From Anaerolineales bacterium (GTDB lineage: Bacteria > Chloroflexota > Anaerolineae > Anaerolineales > Villigracilaceae), in NCBI GenBank assembly GCA_030583925.1, contig CP129482.1, forward strand, positions 682,001 to 746,000: a stretch of DNA of 64,000 nucleotides. The letters run 5' to 3'. The notes beneath the pieces are model-generated. The model did no database searches. It saw nothing but the letters and a program-made list of their open reading frames with translations, and was not told where the DNA came from. A program made the position numbers and the translations under genes. Below, one piece after another: positions 24,583-33,873 of the stretch; position 1 is the first letter of the stretch, and every line of letters starts with the position of its first letter.

Positions 24583-25641
24583 TTAATCGCGCAACGCTTT
24601 GCCGGTGAGTTGGATGAACACATCCTCGAGCGACGGCTTGACGATATTCATGTTGACGAGCCGCGTGCCGTTCCCGCCGATGTGTTCCACGATGCGCGGC
24701 AGCGCGGCGCGGCTGTCGTTCGATTGCAGGTTTACCTCCCACAGATCGCCCTCGTCCTGTTTGCGCGCCACGAGGCTGTGAATCTCCGAGAGCGCGCGGA
24801 GTTTGTCGCCGACGTAATCCTGCCAGCCGAGCACCTCGAGCCGAATCACCTCGCTTTGGTCAATGTGCCGTTTCAACCCGGCGGGTGTATCCAGCGCGAT
24901 CACTTTGCCGGTGTCGATGATGCCGATGCGGTCGGAGAGTTGATCGGCTTCCTCCATGTAATGCGTTGTGAGCAGAATTGTGTGTCCCTCCTGTTTCAGT
25001 TGCGCGATCAGTTCCCGCAGGTTGCGCGCCGCCTGCGGGTCAAGCCCGAGCGTGGGTTCATCCAATAACAAAATCGGCGGGCGCGCCAGCAAGGCTTTGG
25101 CGATGGCGATGCGCTGGCGCATCCCGGTGGAATATTTTTCCACGAGTTCGTTGGCGCGGTTTTTGATTTCCATGCGTTCGAGCAGGTCTTCCACGCGCTT
25201 CTTTGCAACCGCAGAGGGGATGTGATACAGCGCCGCGAAATATTCGAGATTTTCGCGTCCGCTCAACTTCCAGTAGATGCTTCGCTCGCCAGCCAGCACG
25301 GTTCCCAAACTGCGGCGGACGTCGTTCGCCTGCTTGACCACGTCGAACCCATTGACGCGCGCCGATCCGCTGGTGGGCTCGAGCAACGTGCAAAGCATGC
25401 GGATGGTGGTGGATTTTCCCGCGCCGTTCGGTCCGAGCAAGCCGAAGATCTCGCCGCGTTTGATTTGCAGGTCAACCCCGTCAACGGCGGTAAACATTGG
25501 CTTTGGTTCTTTTTTACCGAACAACGAAAACTTGCGCTTTGGGGCAGGGGGGGCGTTGCCATTGGCAGGCTTGTCGCCAGATTCCGGGCGGGCAGGGAAT
25601 TTCTTCACCAACTGATTGGCTTCGATTGCAATGTCAGACAT
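24583..25641 (-). CDS. ABC transporter ATP-binding protein with an unusual N-terminal insert
   Basis: About 352 aa from the ATG at 25641, with GGAG 6 bases upstream. Walker A GPNGAGKSTTIRML, signature YSTGMRQRIAIAKALLARP (Ser-Thr-Gly instead of Ser-Gly-Gly), Walker B ILLLDEPTLGLDPQAA and TTHYMEEADQLSDR. The C-terminal end LEDVFIQLTGKALRD matches other exporter ATPases. Between the first beta strand (LVKKFPAR) and the strand before Walker A (FTAVDGVDL) lies a disordered insert of about 35 residues rich in Pro, Lys and Gly (PANGNAPPAPKRKFSLFGK), not usual in this family. It heads the operon with two permeases. Confidence 0.9.
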   Translation of the reverse strand: MSDIAIEANQLVKKFPARPESGDKPANGNAPPAPKRKFSLFGKKEPKPMFTAVDGVDLQIKRGEIFGLLGPNGAGKSTTIRMLCTLLEPTSGSARVNGFDVVKQANDVRRSLGTVLAGERSIYWKLSGRENLEYFAALYHIPSAVAKKRVEDLLERMEIKNRANELVEKYSTGMRQRIAIAKALLARPPILLLDEPTLGLDPQAARNLRELIAQLKQEGHTILLTTHYMEEADQLSDRIGIIDTGKVIALDTPAGLKRHIDQSEVIRLEVLGWQDYVGDKLRALSEIHSLVARKQDEGDLWEVNLQSNDSRAALPRIVEHIGGNGTRLVNMNIVKPSLEDVFIQLTGKALRD

Positions 25642-25958
25642 TTTGGCTCCTTCTTTGTGGTTTTTCAATAAAATGGAGGAGTGCTTTAGAATAATGTAAT
25701 TATATTTATGAATTATTGAAATATTACATCAAAACTATTAAAATGTCAATATTTGATTTAGAAATCGTGAACTAGAAATTGAAAAATCTAAAAGCCTGGT
25801 TTTTGTCTGAAAATTTGATTTTCAGGGTTCAAGCACATAGGGTAGAGTTAGATAAGATCTTGCTTTACAGTTGCCATCCTTTATACCGACCCATTATCCC
25901 GATTTTCGCTTTGGATGAGAGCGTTGTGTATGATCCGAAGGATGGACGCGAGAGTAAA
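25642..25958. other. A/T-rich intergenic region, probable promoter area of the ABC operon
   Basis: Markedly A/T-rich between 25669 and 25850. Several TATAAT-like strings occur in the minus direction (for example around 25690-25710), but no single promoter can be chosen by eye. No coding frame with a ribosome-binding site was found. Confidence 0.4.
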
Positions 25959-25998
25959 CAAAAAGGATGGATGCGTCGAATTGCATCCATCCTTTTTG
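25959..25998. terminator. Strong bidirectional terminator
   Basis: CAAAAAGGATGGATGC (25959-25974) and GCATCCATCCTTTTTG (25983-25998), a 16-bp perfect stem, just after the stop codon of the subtilase gene. Confidence 0.88.
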
Positions 25999-26023
25999 TT
26001 GAGATCTTTGTGTTCGTGTGAGA

Positions 26024-28972
26024 TTACGGTTGATAGGTAATATTGACGGCAATGTAGTCGAGCGAGAAGTCGCGTGAATTGTTGCTTGAAATGTCAATGA
26101 CGCGTACGCGGAAGTTAGAATTCGAGAAATCGCTCAAGGACCAAGCGCGGCCCCACGTATCCGATGTACTGCCTAACGTATAGGTAGCTTCAGATGTGCT
26201 AAGAGTCGAGGTCTGCTTTGCGGTTGTCCAGGATGTGCCGCCATTCCATGAGAGCTGTACGCAGATTTTTGGGGCGCCGTTGGTCGAATCGACTCGCGCG
26301 TCGAGCCGTACTTGAACACCAAGCACCGTGCCAGATGGGATGTTAAACCCAAAGTTAAAGAACTGATGTTTATCTTTGCCATTGTTGGTGCAAGATACAC
26401 TTCGGTTCGTTCCGCTATTCGTATCTACCGCAAAGACGCTGTCGTTGATGAAAGCGTTCGCAGGGTTAGTCTGGTAACCATTGTTGTCGCCGGCGCTGGA
26501 CGTTTGCGCGGCTTGTGCGGATGGGGCGATGTAACCCGTGCTGGTAGATGATCCTGGAGTATTTGTGGCAGTAGGCGTAGGTGGAACGCCGGTATTTGTT
26601 GGCGTCGGAGGAACACCCGTATTCGTGGGCGTTGGTGGAACGCCTGTATTCGTCGGTGTGGGCGGAACGCTTGTATTGGTAGGTGTAGGCGTTGGACCAG
26701 TGTTAAATGTGCCGCCATCCACAACAAGCGCGAACTTTTGCGGACCGTTCGGAACGTTGAATCCGTTAACTGTAACCGTGTATGAACCGCTCGGTGATTG
26801 GATGTACACGTTTTCAACGTTATTGCGATTGTCGGCAGAGCCGCCGGTAGCGCTCCATCCTCCAGAGAAAACGTTGCCGCGATAGGTATTTGCTCCACTC
26901 GTTACCGTCAGATCAAGATTGTTGACGAGGTTCACTGAGGCAGTATCTGTGGATGGATAATCGGACCATACGAGAGTCACTTTGAGCGGACCGCCTGTGC
27001 TGGTCACATTGAAAACTTGCGAACCGCCGGTGCTGAGCCCGGTGGCTTCTTCGACAAATTGGATCGTGCCATCGGTCGCAGCATCGAGGTTAATGCGTCC
27101 CCAGCCTTCGTGAACGTTCGGGATGGGGAAATCATTGTCGTTGGCGCCGTCATTGTTCTCATCCGCCATGTCAACTGCAGAGTTGATAACTGTGGCTTTG
27201 ACGAGCGCGGCAGAAGCGTTGATGCCATGTGCCTTGTTGTAATAGTCTTTGATAACCGTCATGCCGCCTGCGGCAAGCGGATTGGACATAGAAGTTCCGC
27301 CCATGTATTTGTAATCCACGTTATACGGCATACCCCAACCATCCCATTGATACGCGCCGTTTTGTGGATTCACTGGATCGCCATAGCCTTCTTGATAGAG
27401 GTTGGAAGCGGTAGAAAGAATCCATGTGCCAGGCGCGACCACGTCCGGTTTGATGCGGGAATCGTCGGTAGGACCGCGGCTGGAGAAGGATGCCATCTGT
27501 CCATCATTACCGGCAGTTACATCGCTAAAGAGTGGATTGGCCGGGAAATCCGCGCCCCAACGCGATCCATATGTGCCGAGGAACCCAGCTTGGTTCCCGC
27601 CCATGCTGTTGCAGGTTTGTCCGCTTTGGTAGGCGTCATGGGATGTGTAAGTGAGGCTGGTATCGCACACCCAGTTATCGGGGCGCGCGTTTTCGCTCGC
27701 GCCGATGGTGATTACGTTTTTCGCGGTCGCAGGCGAGCCGATGGAGTCATTATCCACCACGCCGTTCGAGTTGGCGTCGGCGCCTTCGTTGCCTGCCGAG
27801 AATGTGATGACCATATCACGGTTGGTCCAAATAAACGAATCGGCGTTGGCGCTATCAACAGTGTAATCTCCCGCCGCCGCCGAACCCCACGAATTCGAGT
27901 GGATGCGCGCGCCGGCATTGTATGCCTGTTGGAACATTGTTTTCAGGTCGCTGGGAATACCCGTGAGGAAATATCCATTGGCAGGATATCCGCCAAAGAT
28001 CTGGCAGAATGTGGAGATGGTTGCCCAGTTTTCTGTAGATTGGAAAACCAATCGTGCGGCTGGCGCAACGCCCATGCCTACGCCGCCTATCCCGCCGTCG
28101 CTCAATACAGACCCGGACGTATGCGTGCCATGACCAGAGTCCACGTCAATCGAGCCGTCGTTGACAACCGATTGGAAACATCCGCCGGCAGAGCCGGGCC
28201 AATTATAGATAGCGACGACTCGACTCGCCGGGATGTCTGTGTGCGCGGTGGCGGCTGTCCCGCCGCCCAAGCCGGTATCCGAAACCGCCGCGATCTGCGT
28301 CGAGCCATCATATCCGCGTGAGTTGGCAACCGCCGCGCCGATGATATCGCGCGCGTCGTCGTTCTTTGCCGGTCCCTCGGGCTTGCTGACAAATGTTTGG
28401 TTCAAAGCAAAGTTGCTGATCGAGGCAACATCGTCTACCCCTGCGATCGCATCCACAAATGAGCCGTTCGCGGCGACGATCAATGTGTCGTTTTCAAAAG
28501 CGAGTATCTGCACGCCTGTTTGGGCGACCAGTCCGCGGACAGCCCCGAAATTCGAGCCTCTCTCGATGCGGATCATATATACATTTGTCGCGCTATCACG
28601 CTTCAAGTCGGCGCCGTATTTGAACTGCGCTCGGAACGGGATCACGCTGTTGACAAAATTCATCCCCCTCACGCGTTGGGCAATGGCGGCGTTCATTCGC
28701 ACTTTGAATGCAAAGTCTGGGATGTAGTCCAGCGTCTCCGCGCCTTGCGCTGTCAACGCGTCCTTCCACGCCTGCTGAACGGGACCCGCAAACTGGACGA
28801 TGAAGTACCTGCCGCTTGCCTGCGCAACGCCCTCCAATTGAGAGGGAACGAAAACGCCGCTCTTCAGATGGATCGAAGCCTCTGAACGCGCGGCGGGAAC
28901 CAAAGTGGTCGAACCTAATACGAGGGTCAACACGACGATGGCTGACAAAAGATACCGGAACGCCTTATTCAT
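26024..28972 (-). CDS. Secreted subtilisin-like serine protease (S8 family)
   Basis: About 982 aa from the ATG at 28972 (GAGGAG upstream). Signal peptide MNKAFRYLLSAIVVLTLVLG with cleavage near the Ala-rich APAARSEA-type region; then an I9-like propeptide of about 170 aa. The S8 domain shows all three residues: Asp in VSDTGLGGG, His in DSGHGTHTSGS, Ser in GGTSMSNPLAAGG. A large insert lies between His and Ser. A C-terminal P-domain-like beta-sandwich (LVWSDYPSTD, YTVTVNGFNVPNGPQ) follows, then four near-identical VPPTPTNTG linker repeats and a final 140-aa beta domain. Probably an extracellular protease for protein feeding. Single gene with its own terminator. Confidence 0.93.
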   Translation of the reverse strand: MNKAFRYLLSAIVVLTLVLGSTTLVPAARSEASIHLKSGVFVPSQLEGVAQASGRYFIVQFAGPVQQAWKDALTAQGAETLDYIPDFAFKVRMNAAIAQRVRGMNFVNSVIPFRAQFKYGADLKRDSATNVYMIRIERGSNFGAVRGLVAQTGVQILAFENDTLIVAANGSFVDAIAGVDDVASISNFALNQTFVSKPEGPAKNDDARDIIGAAVANSRGYDGSTQIAAVSDTGLGGGTAATAHTDIPASRVVAIYNWPGSAGGCFQSVVNDGSIDVDSGHGTHTSGSVLSDGGIGGVGMGVAPAARLVFQSTENWATISTFCQIFGGYPANGYFLTGIPSDLKTMFQQAYNAGARIHSNSWGSAAAGDYTVDSANADSFIWTNRDMVITFSAGNEGADANSNGVVDNDSIGSPATAKNVITIGASENARPDNWVCDTSLTYTSHDAYQSGQTCNSMGGNQAGFLGTYGSRWGADFPANPLFSDVTAGNDGQMASFSSRGPTDDSRIKPDVVAPGTWILSTASNLYQEGYGDPVNPQNGAYQWDGWGMPYNVDYKYMGGTSMSNPLAAGGMTVIKDYYNKAHGINASAALVKATVINSAVDMADENNDGANDNDFPIPNVHEGWGRINLDAATDGTIQFVEEATGLSTGGSQVFNVTSTGGPLKVTLVWSDYPSTDTASVNLVNNLDLTVTSGANTYRGNVFSGGWSATGGSADNRNNVENVYIQSPSGSYTVTVNGFNVPNGPQKFALVVDGGTFNTGPTPTPTNTSVPPTPTNTGVPPTPTNTGVPPTPTNTGVPPTPTATNTPGSSTSTGYIAPSAQAAQTSSAGDNNGYQTNPANAFINDSVFAVDTNSGTNRSVSCTNNGKDKHQFFNFGFNIPSGTVLGVQVRLDARVDSTNGAPKICVQLSWNGGTSWTTAKQTSTLSTSEATYTLGSTSDTWGRAWSLSDFSNSNFRVRVIDISSNNSRDFSLDYIAVNITYQP

Positions 28973-29170
28973 ACACACTCTCCTCTTGGTGATAAATAAT
29001 GGAAAACGCTGACCTACGCAAGCCAACGTTTAGACATACCCTGTGCCGGAAAATTTGAATGTTTATTGGATAGTGAAAGCGATTTTACTCCCGTTCAATT
29101 GGATGTCAATGGATGAAAAGTTACAGATGAAACCCCGCTTCTGACTCAGGGACGGCTGCCCCAGCCTCGT

Positions 29171-29968
29171 TTACGGACTTGGCCAGGGGATCTCTGCCGG
29201 TCCACCGTAGCCGTGCTTCTCCTGCACGAAGACGCGCCCATGCGAGGGGATGGCGCAACCCGGTTCATCCACATCCACAGTGATAGCGGGATAGTTCGTG
29301 CCGAGCGTCTCGAAGACGATCTGCCCCGCCTCGCAGCGCCACACCTCGATGAGGTATTGCTGCATGTTTTCATCTTCGTATTTACCGGGGCTGATGGGCA
29401 CCGCCTCCCACGTGATTGTCACTTTGCCATCCTCTTCGCGTTTGGCGTTTGCCCAACTGGGACCCGGATAATACGGCGAGACCGGCAGTTTGAGCCCGGG
29501 GTAAACGATCGGCAAGGCTTGCGGGTCGCCTTGAATGTCGAGGAACTTTTGATTCACCCAGCAATTAGCATTTCGGTTTTGAGCGTCCACATTTTGCACC
29601 CAGACCCAGTTATTGGCGTCGGTGCGCCCGATCAATCTTATTCTTGCTGTTCGATTAAAAGCAATGAGGTAGAGGTAGAGCGCGCCGGGACCGTAGCGGC
29701 AACTTAATTTATCGGCGATCACAGTGGCGCGCAAACTTTCGACGGTGGGGATGGGCGTTGAGGTCGGCGTTGCGGTGGGCGCGGGGGTGTCGGTGGGCAG
29801 GGGCGTGGAGGTGAACGTGGGAAGCGGGGTAAAAGTCTGGGTGGCGGGAACGGCTGAGGGTGTGTCGGCAGGTTGAAGGGAGGGCGAAGCGGGTTCTCCT
29901 CCAGCGCTTGTGGCGCAGGCGGTTACAAAGATCAAAACGACAATGCAGATCAACGCGTGGGGTTTCAT
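29171..29968 (-). CDS. Lipoprotein with SH3-like domain
   Basis: A 265-aa exported lipoprotein: signal peptide with lipobox FVTAC at residues 14-18, a long Pro/Thr linker (TFTPLPTFTSTPLPTDTPAP), a bacterial SH3-type domain (about residues 80-140: ADKLSCRYGPGALYLYL, NNWVWVQNVDA) and a C-terminal beta domain (KVTITWEAVPISP, YLIEVWRCEAGQ) of fibronectin III type. These modules bind peptidoglycan or proteins on the cell surface. Short stretch to the 4-TM gene upstream; probably a separate unit. Confidence 0.75.
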   Translation of the reverse strand: MKPHALICIVVLIFVTACATSAGGEPASPSLQPADTPSAVPATQTFTPLPTFTSTPLPTDTPAPTATPTSTPIPTVESLRATVIADKLSCRYGPGALYLYLIAFNRTARIRLIGRTDANNWVWVQNVDAQNRNANCWVNQKFLDIQGDPQALPIVYPGLKLPVSPYYPGPSWANAKREEDGKVTITWEAVPISPGKYEDENMQQYLIEVWRCEAGQIVFETLGTNYPAITVDVDEPGCAIPSHGRVFVQEKHGYGGPAEIPWPSP

Positions 29969-29987
29969 CCCCGAATTGTATCAAACC

Positions 29988-30371
29988 TCATGAGGCGATC
30001 AGATTTTTGGATTCGCCAGCGAGCCCAGCCAGCGATGTGACGCCTTGCGCGAGGAGACTACCGCCATACCATACCATGTGATATTGTAGATCGCCGGTGA
30101 CGATGCCGATGTGGAATGTCCAAACGGTCGTCGCCGCGCCGAGGGCAACGAGGAAGAGACTGCTCATCGGCAGCAATCCTGAACGCGCCGCGCCTGCGCC
30201 GCCAAGCCAAGTGACGATGCCGATCAGGATGACAATTGTCCCAGCGACGGTTTTGGCGATGAGCCATAAGATTTGAAACGGCTCGACCTCGACGCTCGAA
30301 AGGGTGAGGAGCAATAAGATGCCCGCTGTGATCGAGTTGATCAGCGCAAGAAAAATGGAAATGGTTTTCAT
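29988..30371 (-). CDS. Four-helix membrane protein, hypothetical
   Basis: A 127-aa protein with ATG at 30371 supported by GGAGG 8 bases upstream; the much longer upstream frame is not credible because it overlaps the MFS gene. Helices at about 5-24, 35-57, 68-88 and 98-117, with few charged residues and a TWLGGAGAARSG loop. It resembles generic small integral membrane proteins and has no recognised family. It lies just downstream of the MFS gene with about 90 bp between. Confidence 0.6.
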   Translation of the reverse strand: MKTISIFLALINSITAGILLLLTLSSVEVEPFQILWLIAKTVAGTIVILIGIVTWLGGAGAARSGLLPMSSLFLVALGAATTVWTFHIGIVTGDLQYHMVWYGGSLLAQGVTSLAGLAGESKNLIAS

Positions 30372-30463
30372 GAGGATGCCTCCGTCTGCTGGTTTTCGCC
30401 AAGCATACGTGTGAGAGTCTCTCAAATTCTCTACGGAGGCTGTCAAAGACTGGAGGAATTGGG

Positions 30464-31699
30464 TTATTCGTCTTTTGCGGGGGCGAAACGCGCCTGCGCT
30501 CCCATGTTGAGATGCAACGCGTAAAACCCCAACGCTGAGAGGACGCACAGCGCGCCGCCGATGTACCACAATAGATGCGGTTCGTAATGGTCGAGGATCA
30601 AACCTGCCGCGGCGGGACTGACGGTCGCTGGGATGGTCCAACCGAGATCGTAGATCGCCATGTACCGCCCGCGCATTTCTGGCGGCGCGAAATTGACGGC
30701 GATGACGCGATTGGTGGGGAAGGCGATCATCTCGCCCACTGTGATCACGATCACGGCGAGCAGGAACATGAAAACCCCCTGCACGAATCCGATCATGAGA
30801 AAACCGATCGCAAAGAAGAATGTGCCGAGGGTCATGATCTGAAACGGCGGATATTTTCGAATCACGCGGCTGACCCAAAACTGAAACAGGACCACCTCCA
30901 GCCCGGCGATGGCAAGTATCGTGCCGTACGCTTGCGAATTGATCTGGTGGACATCGCGCAGGTAGACCGGGAAGGAACTGTATTCCTGCTGGTAGACGAA
31001 CAAAGAGAGGACGCCGACAAGGATGAACGCAATGTAGGCGTTATCGCGCAAAACGATCCGGTAATCTGAAACCGTTTTGAGAAAGGATTCTGCGCGTTTT
31101 TCTTCCTTGTGACTTTTGGGTTGCGTTTCGGGAAGTTTGAAAAACAGGATCGCCGCGACGAGCGAACTGATGACCGCATCGGTGACGAACAAGGCGAGGT
31201 AGGAACGCGTCGCGATCAACCCGCCGAGCGCGGCGCCGAAGATCCATGCCAGATTGAAAGCGACGCGCGTGATTCCGAATCCCTCCTGACGTTTGGATTC
31301 CGGCAGGATGTCTGCCATCATCGCGTCCTGCGCGGGGGCGGCAAGCCTCGAGAGGATGCCGACAAAGACCACCAACGGGTAAAGCAGGTTCACATCCGAT
31401 GCAAGACCGAAGGAGAGACTGCTCAAGGCGCTGAAAACCAGACCGAAAAGAATCAACCTCCTGCGCCCGAAGCGATCGGTAAGCGCGCCGCCGATCATGC
31501 TCCCGACGATTCCAAAGAAGGATGACATGCCGATCAGGACTCCCGCCTGCGTCATACCGACGCCGAACTTCTCGGTGATGTACAGCGCAAAGAACGGAAA
31601 CAGCAGGGCGCTGCCGATGGAATCGATGAACAGCGTGAAGACAACGAGCCATAAGAGGGAGGGGAATTCCGCGTAGGTTTTTCGGATATTGTTCAGCAT
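30464..31699 (-). CDS. Major facilitator superfamily transporter
   Basis: About 411 aa from the ATG at 31699; an upstream TTG start (31723) is possible but has no ribosome-binding site. Twelve predicted helices with the MFS loop 2-3 motif GGALTDRFGRRRLILFG and a matching one after helix 8 (RKYPPFQIM). The middle loop (PETQPKSHKEEKRAES) is charged. Closest by eye to the drug:H+ antiporter-1 group (multidrug efflux), whose members have the GxLaDrxGrkxxl motif. No regulator next to it. Substrate cannot be inferred. Confidence 0.88.
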   Translation of the reverse strand: MLNNIRKTYAEFPSLLWLVVFTLFIDSIGSALLFPFFALYITEKFGVGMTQAGVLIGMSSFFGIVGSMIGGALTDRFGRRRLILFGLVFSALSSLSFGLASDVNLLYPLVVFVGILSRLAAPAQDAMMADILPESKRQEGFGITRVAFNLAWIFGAALGGLIATRSYLALFVTDAVISSLVAAILFFKLPETQPKSHKEEKRAESFLKTVSDYRIVLRDNAYIAFILVGVLSLFVYQQEYSSFPVYLRDVHQINSQAYGTILAIAGLEVVLFQFWVSRVIRKYPPFQIMTLGTFFFAIGFLMIGFVQGVFMFLLAVIVITVGEMIAFPTNRVIAVNFAPPEMRGRYMAIYDLGWTIPATVSPAAAGLILDHYEPHLLWYIGGALCVLSALGFYALHLNMGAQARFAPAKDE

Positions 31700-31798
31700 A
31701 GTGGCTCTGTCTGCTTCCTCCAAGTGCGAATGATAACCTTATTAAAGGAAAAATGCCTACACAGAGTTGTGAGGTATGGAAAGGAAAATCTCGTGTGA

Positions 31799-31879
31799 TA
31801 TAATCGTTCCATCTTATAAAAGGTCGAGCGTGTTTACGTCACCGTCAACCCAAATAATAGGGTTGGCGGTTATTTTCTT
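31799..31879 (+). promoter_or_regulatory. Extended -10 promoter and leader hairpin of the RRM gene
   Basis: TGATATAAT is an extended -10 (TATAAT at 31799-31804), giving a leader of about 100 bases. CCGTCAACCC (31842-31851) pairs with GGGTTGGCGG (31860-31869), followed by TTATTTT, a terminator- or thermosensor-like hairpin 40 bases before the start codon. Confidence 0.55.
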
Positions 31880-31910
31880 AATCACCGGCTAGATTATCGA
31901 GGAGCTAACC

Positions 31911-32231
31911 ATGGATGCAAAACTGTATGTTGGAAATTTGTCGTTTGAGACCACTGAACAAGGTTTGCGCGAATTATTTATGCAAGCTGGAAATGTGGTA
32001 TCTGTTGCGTTGATCAAGGATCGTGACAGCGGCAGGTCGAAGGGGTTTGGGTTCGTGGAGATGGGTTCACAGAGCGAGGCGCAAAAGGCAATTAGCATGT
32101 TCAATAGCTATACCCTGAATGATCGCCAATTGACTGTAAACGTTGCCCGTCCGCGCGAGGAACGGGGCGGTTTTCGTCAGGATCGCGGCGGTCCGCGCAA
32201 ACGGGATAATAACAATCGCCGCCGCTATTAA
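31911..32231 (+). CDS. Small RRM-domain RNA-binding protein
   Basis: A 106-aa protein. One RNA-recognition motif (residues 3-80) with RNP2 LYVGNLS and RNP1 KGFGFVEM, then a Arg/Gly/Asp-rich tail (RGGFRQDRGGPRKRDNN) of about 25 residues. This is the family of cyanobacterial Rbp and Chloroflexota cold-responsive single-RRM proteins, which chaperone RNA at low temperature. GGAG upstream fixes the start. The long leader with a hairpin suggests post-transcriptional control. It ends 7 bases before the CarD gene and they probably share a transcript. Confidence 0.92.
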   Translation: MDAKLYVGNLSFETTEQGLRELFMQAGNVVSVALIKDRDSGRSKGFGFVEMGSQSEAQKAISMFNSYTLNDRQLTVNVARPREERGGFRQDRGGPRKRDNNNRRRY

Positions 32232-32238
32232 CCGCGCA

Positions 32239-32748
32239 ATGACATTCGCAATTGGCGATACGGTCGTTCATCCACAGCATGGGGTGGGGCAGGTAGTTAA
32301 TTTGGAAGACAGAGAATTCGAGCCGGGCAAGATGCGGCAGTATTACGAGATCTCCATCCCGTCTGGCGGTACCGTGTGGATGCCTGCGGACCTGCATCCA
32401 TCCGGGTTACGAAGCCTGGCGGCGAGAAGTGAGATCGCGCAGTGCCGCCAAATTCTCCTTTCTCGTCCCGCCTCGTTTAAAGACGATGTTCGGACCCGTC
32501 AGGCAAATCTAGCTGGCAGACTCAAGCAGGGAACGATCCGCACCCAATGCGAAATTGTCCGTGACTTGTTTGCCTTTGGCGAGCACAAATCGCTCTATGG
32601 CTCGATGGCTGGGTTCTTTCGGCAAACGCAAAACGTGTTGTGCCAGGAGTGGGCGCTCGTGGAGGGGGTGACCTTCACGGAAGCGCTTCAGGAAGTGACT
32701 TCCCTGCTTGAAAAAAGCAGGGCTTCCATGAGGAAAGCCAAAGCTTAA
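32239..32748 (+). CDS. CarD/CdnL-type RNA polymerase-binding regulator
   Basis: About 169 aa from the ATG at 32239, taken because the CarD motif begins exactly there (MTFAIGDTVVHPQHGVGQV). The N-terminal Tudor-like domain binds the RNA polymerase beta subunit. It is followed by a helical C-terminal domain with QCEIVRDLFAF and a long final helix. Proteins of this family stabilise open promoter complexes, mainly at rRNA-type promoters. It follows the RRM gene by 7 bases and is closed by a terminator. An RRM-CarD operon would join RNA-binding and transcription functions, possibly in cold or growth control (inference). Confidence 0.9.
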   Translation: MTFAIGDTVVHPQHGVGQVVNLEDREFEPGKMRQYYEISIPSGGTVWMPADLHPSGLRSLAARSEIAQCRQILLSRPASFKDDVRTRQANLAGRLKQGTIRTQCEIVRDLFAFGEHKSLYGSMAGFFRQTQNVLCQEWALVEGVTFTEALQEVTSLLEKSRASMRKAKA

Positions 32749-32757
32749 GACAGGTTC

Positions 32758-32789
32758 AAAAAAGTTGACAGGCAATGTCAACTTTTTTA
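32758..32789 (+). terminator. Rho-independent terminator after carD
   Basis: AAAAAAGTTGACA (32758-32770) pairs with TGTCAACTTTTTT (32777-32789), 13-bp stem ending in a T-run. Confidence 0.85.
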
Positions 32790-32857
32790 TTTGGGCAGGG
32801 ATGAGGTAAAACCCAATCCCACACAATCCGCTTATTTCTGCTTGGAGAAGAATTTGT

Positions 32858-33661
32858 TCACATAGATATGTGCTTTTCCAAAAACGAATGAATGAGTGGA
32901 GAAGTTTGCCGATGATGCGAAACCAAACATTCATGTCCTCCGTTTTTGATGATGACAAGCTCGGCGTTTGGAACTCGACGCGCAACTTCCCGGCTGAATT
33001 CCAACGGAATCAACTTGTCTTGATCGCCATGGATCAGAAGAGTTGGAACACGCAGATCCTCCCATTTGAAATTATCCATCGTATTGACGTTGGCTAGATC
33101 GTTCTGAACTCCCGCGAATCGTTCTGAGATCGGATTGTTCTCGAAGAAAACCCGCATCATAGAGCGTGTCTGTGCGTCGCGGACCATAAATGGCAATCCT
33201 GCATAGATTGCCACCCGCGCGAGCAACCAAGCAACGTTATCTGGCAATGAATTGACATGTTCTACGATTTTGACGGATGCTTTCGGCGGTGTTTTCGTAA
33301 TTGCATCTGCCAGAATCAATCCCGAACAGCGGTCTTCATGCTTTAGGGCAAAATACGCCGCAGACATCCCTCCGCCTGATAAGCCGAGGATGAAGGCTTT
33401 CTCAATGTTCAACAAATCCAATAATGCCGCGTAGGCGTCAGACATCTCAGCCGGGGATTGACCTGTATCCAATGGTGTTCCCAAATACCCCGCTCGTGAG
33501 ACAGCGATTCCCTGAAAGCCGTTCAGCAACCTTGCAAGCACAAGTCCTTGGTCATATCCGCCTCCAGTGCTGTGACAGAGGATCACAGCCGCACCCTCGC
33601 CATGAAGAGCGAATTCAATCAAGCCATGCGATGTTTGAATGATCTGGCTGGGTGATTGCAT
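32858..33661 (-). CDS. Alpha/beta-fold hydrolase
   Basis: About 267 aa from the ATG at 33661 (MQSPSQIIQTSHG); the longer frame is not needed for the fold. Nucleophile elbow FILGLSGGGMSAAYFAL with the catalytic Ser, Asp in HGDQDKLIP and His in GGHECLVSHH. An oxyanion-type ILCHSTGGGYDQGL precedes the elbow. It resembles esterase or lipase-like single-domain hydrolases of unassigned substrate. The region upstream up to 33873 has no clear feature. Likely cytoplasmic. Confidence 0.88.
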   Translation of the reverse strand: MQSPSQIIQTSHGLIEFALHGEGAAVILCHSTGGGYDQGLVLARLLNGFQGIAVSRAGYLGTPLDTGQSPAEMSDAYAALLDLLNIEKAFILGLSGGGMSAAYFALKHEDRCSGLILADAITKTPPKASVKIVEHVNSLPDNVAWLLARVAIYAGLPFMVRDAQTRSMMRVFFENNPISERFAGVQNDLANVNTMDNFKWEDLRVPTLLIHGDQDKLIPLEFSREVARRVPNAELVIIKNGGHECLVSHHRQTSPLIHSFLEKHISM

Positions 33662-33873
33662 GGGTTGATTGTAGAAGGACGCGTACCCCCCTCCTTGCGA
33701 AGTGTTCCTGACATGAGCTAGGAGAGGAGTAAACCACCTTGCCAAAAAACCATCATCATCTGGGTGAGGTTCAACCGAAATCGCTCGTCTCTGTGCGCTA
33801 GAATAGATGCTCCATTACGTAGCCGCTCCGATTCGTTATCAGATCGAATAGAGTTCGATCTTGTTGAAAGACA

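Noticed and set aside
27017..28321. A 434-aa open frame opposite the subtilase
   Set aside because: Antisense of a strongly supported protease gene; no domain or start signal.
29988..30878. The full 296-codon frame around the four-helix protein
   Set aside because: Its first half overlaps the MFS gene in another frame; the supported start is at 30371.
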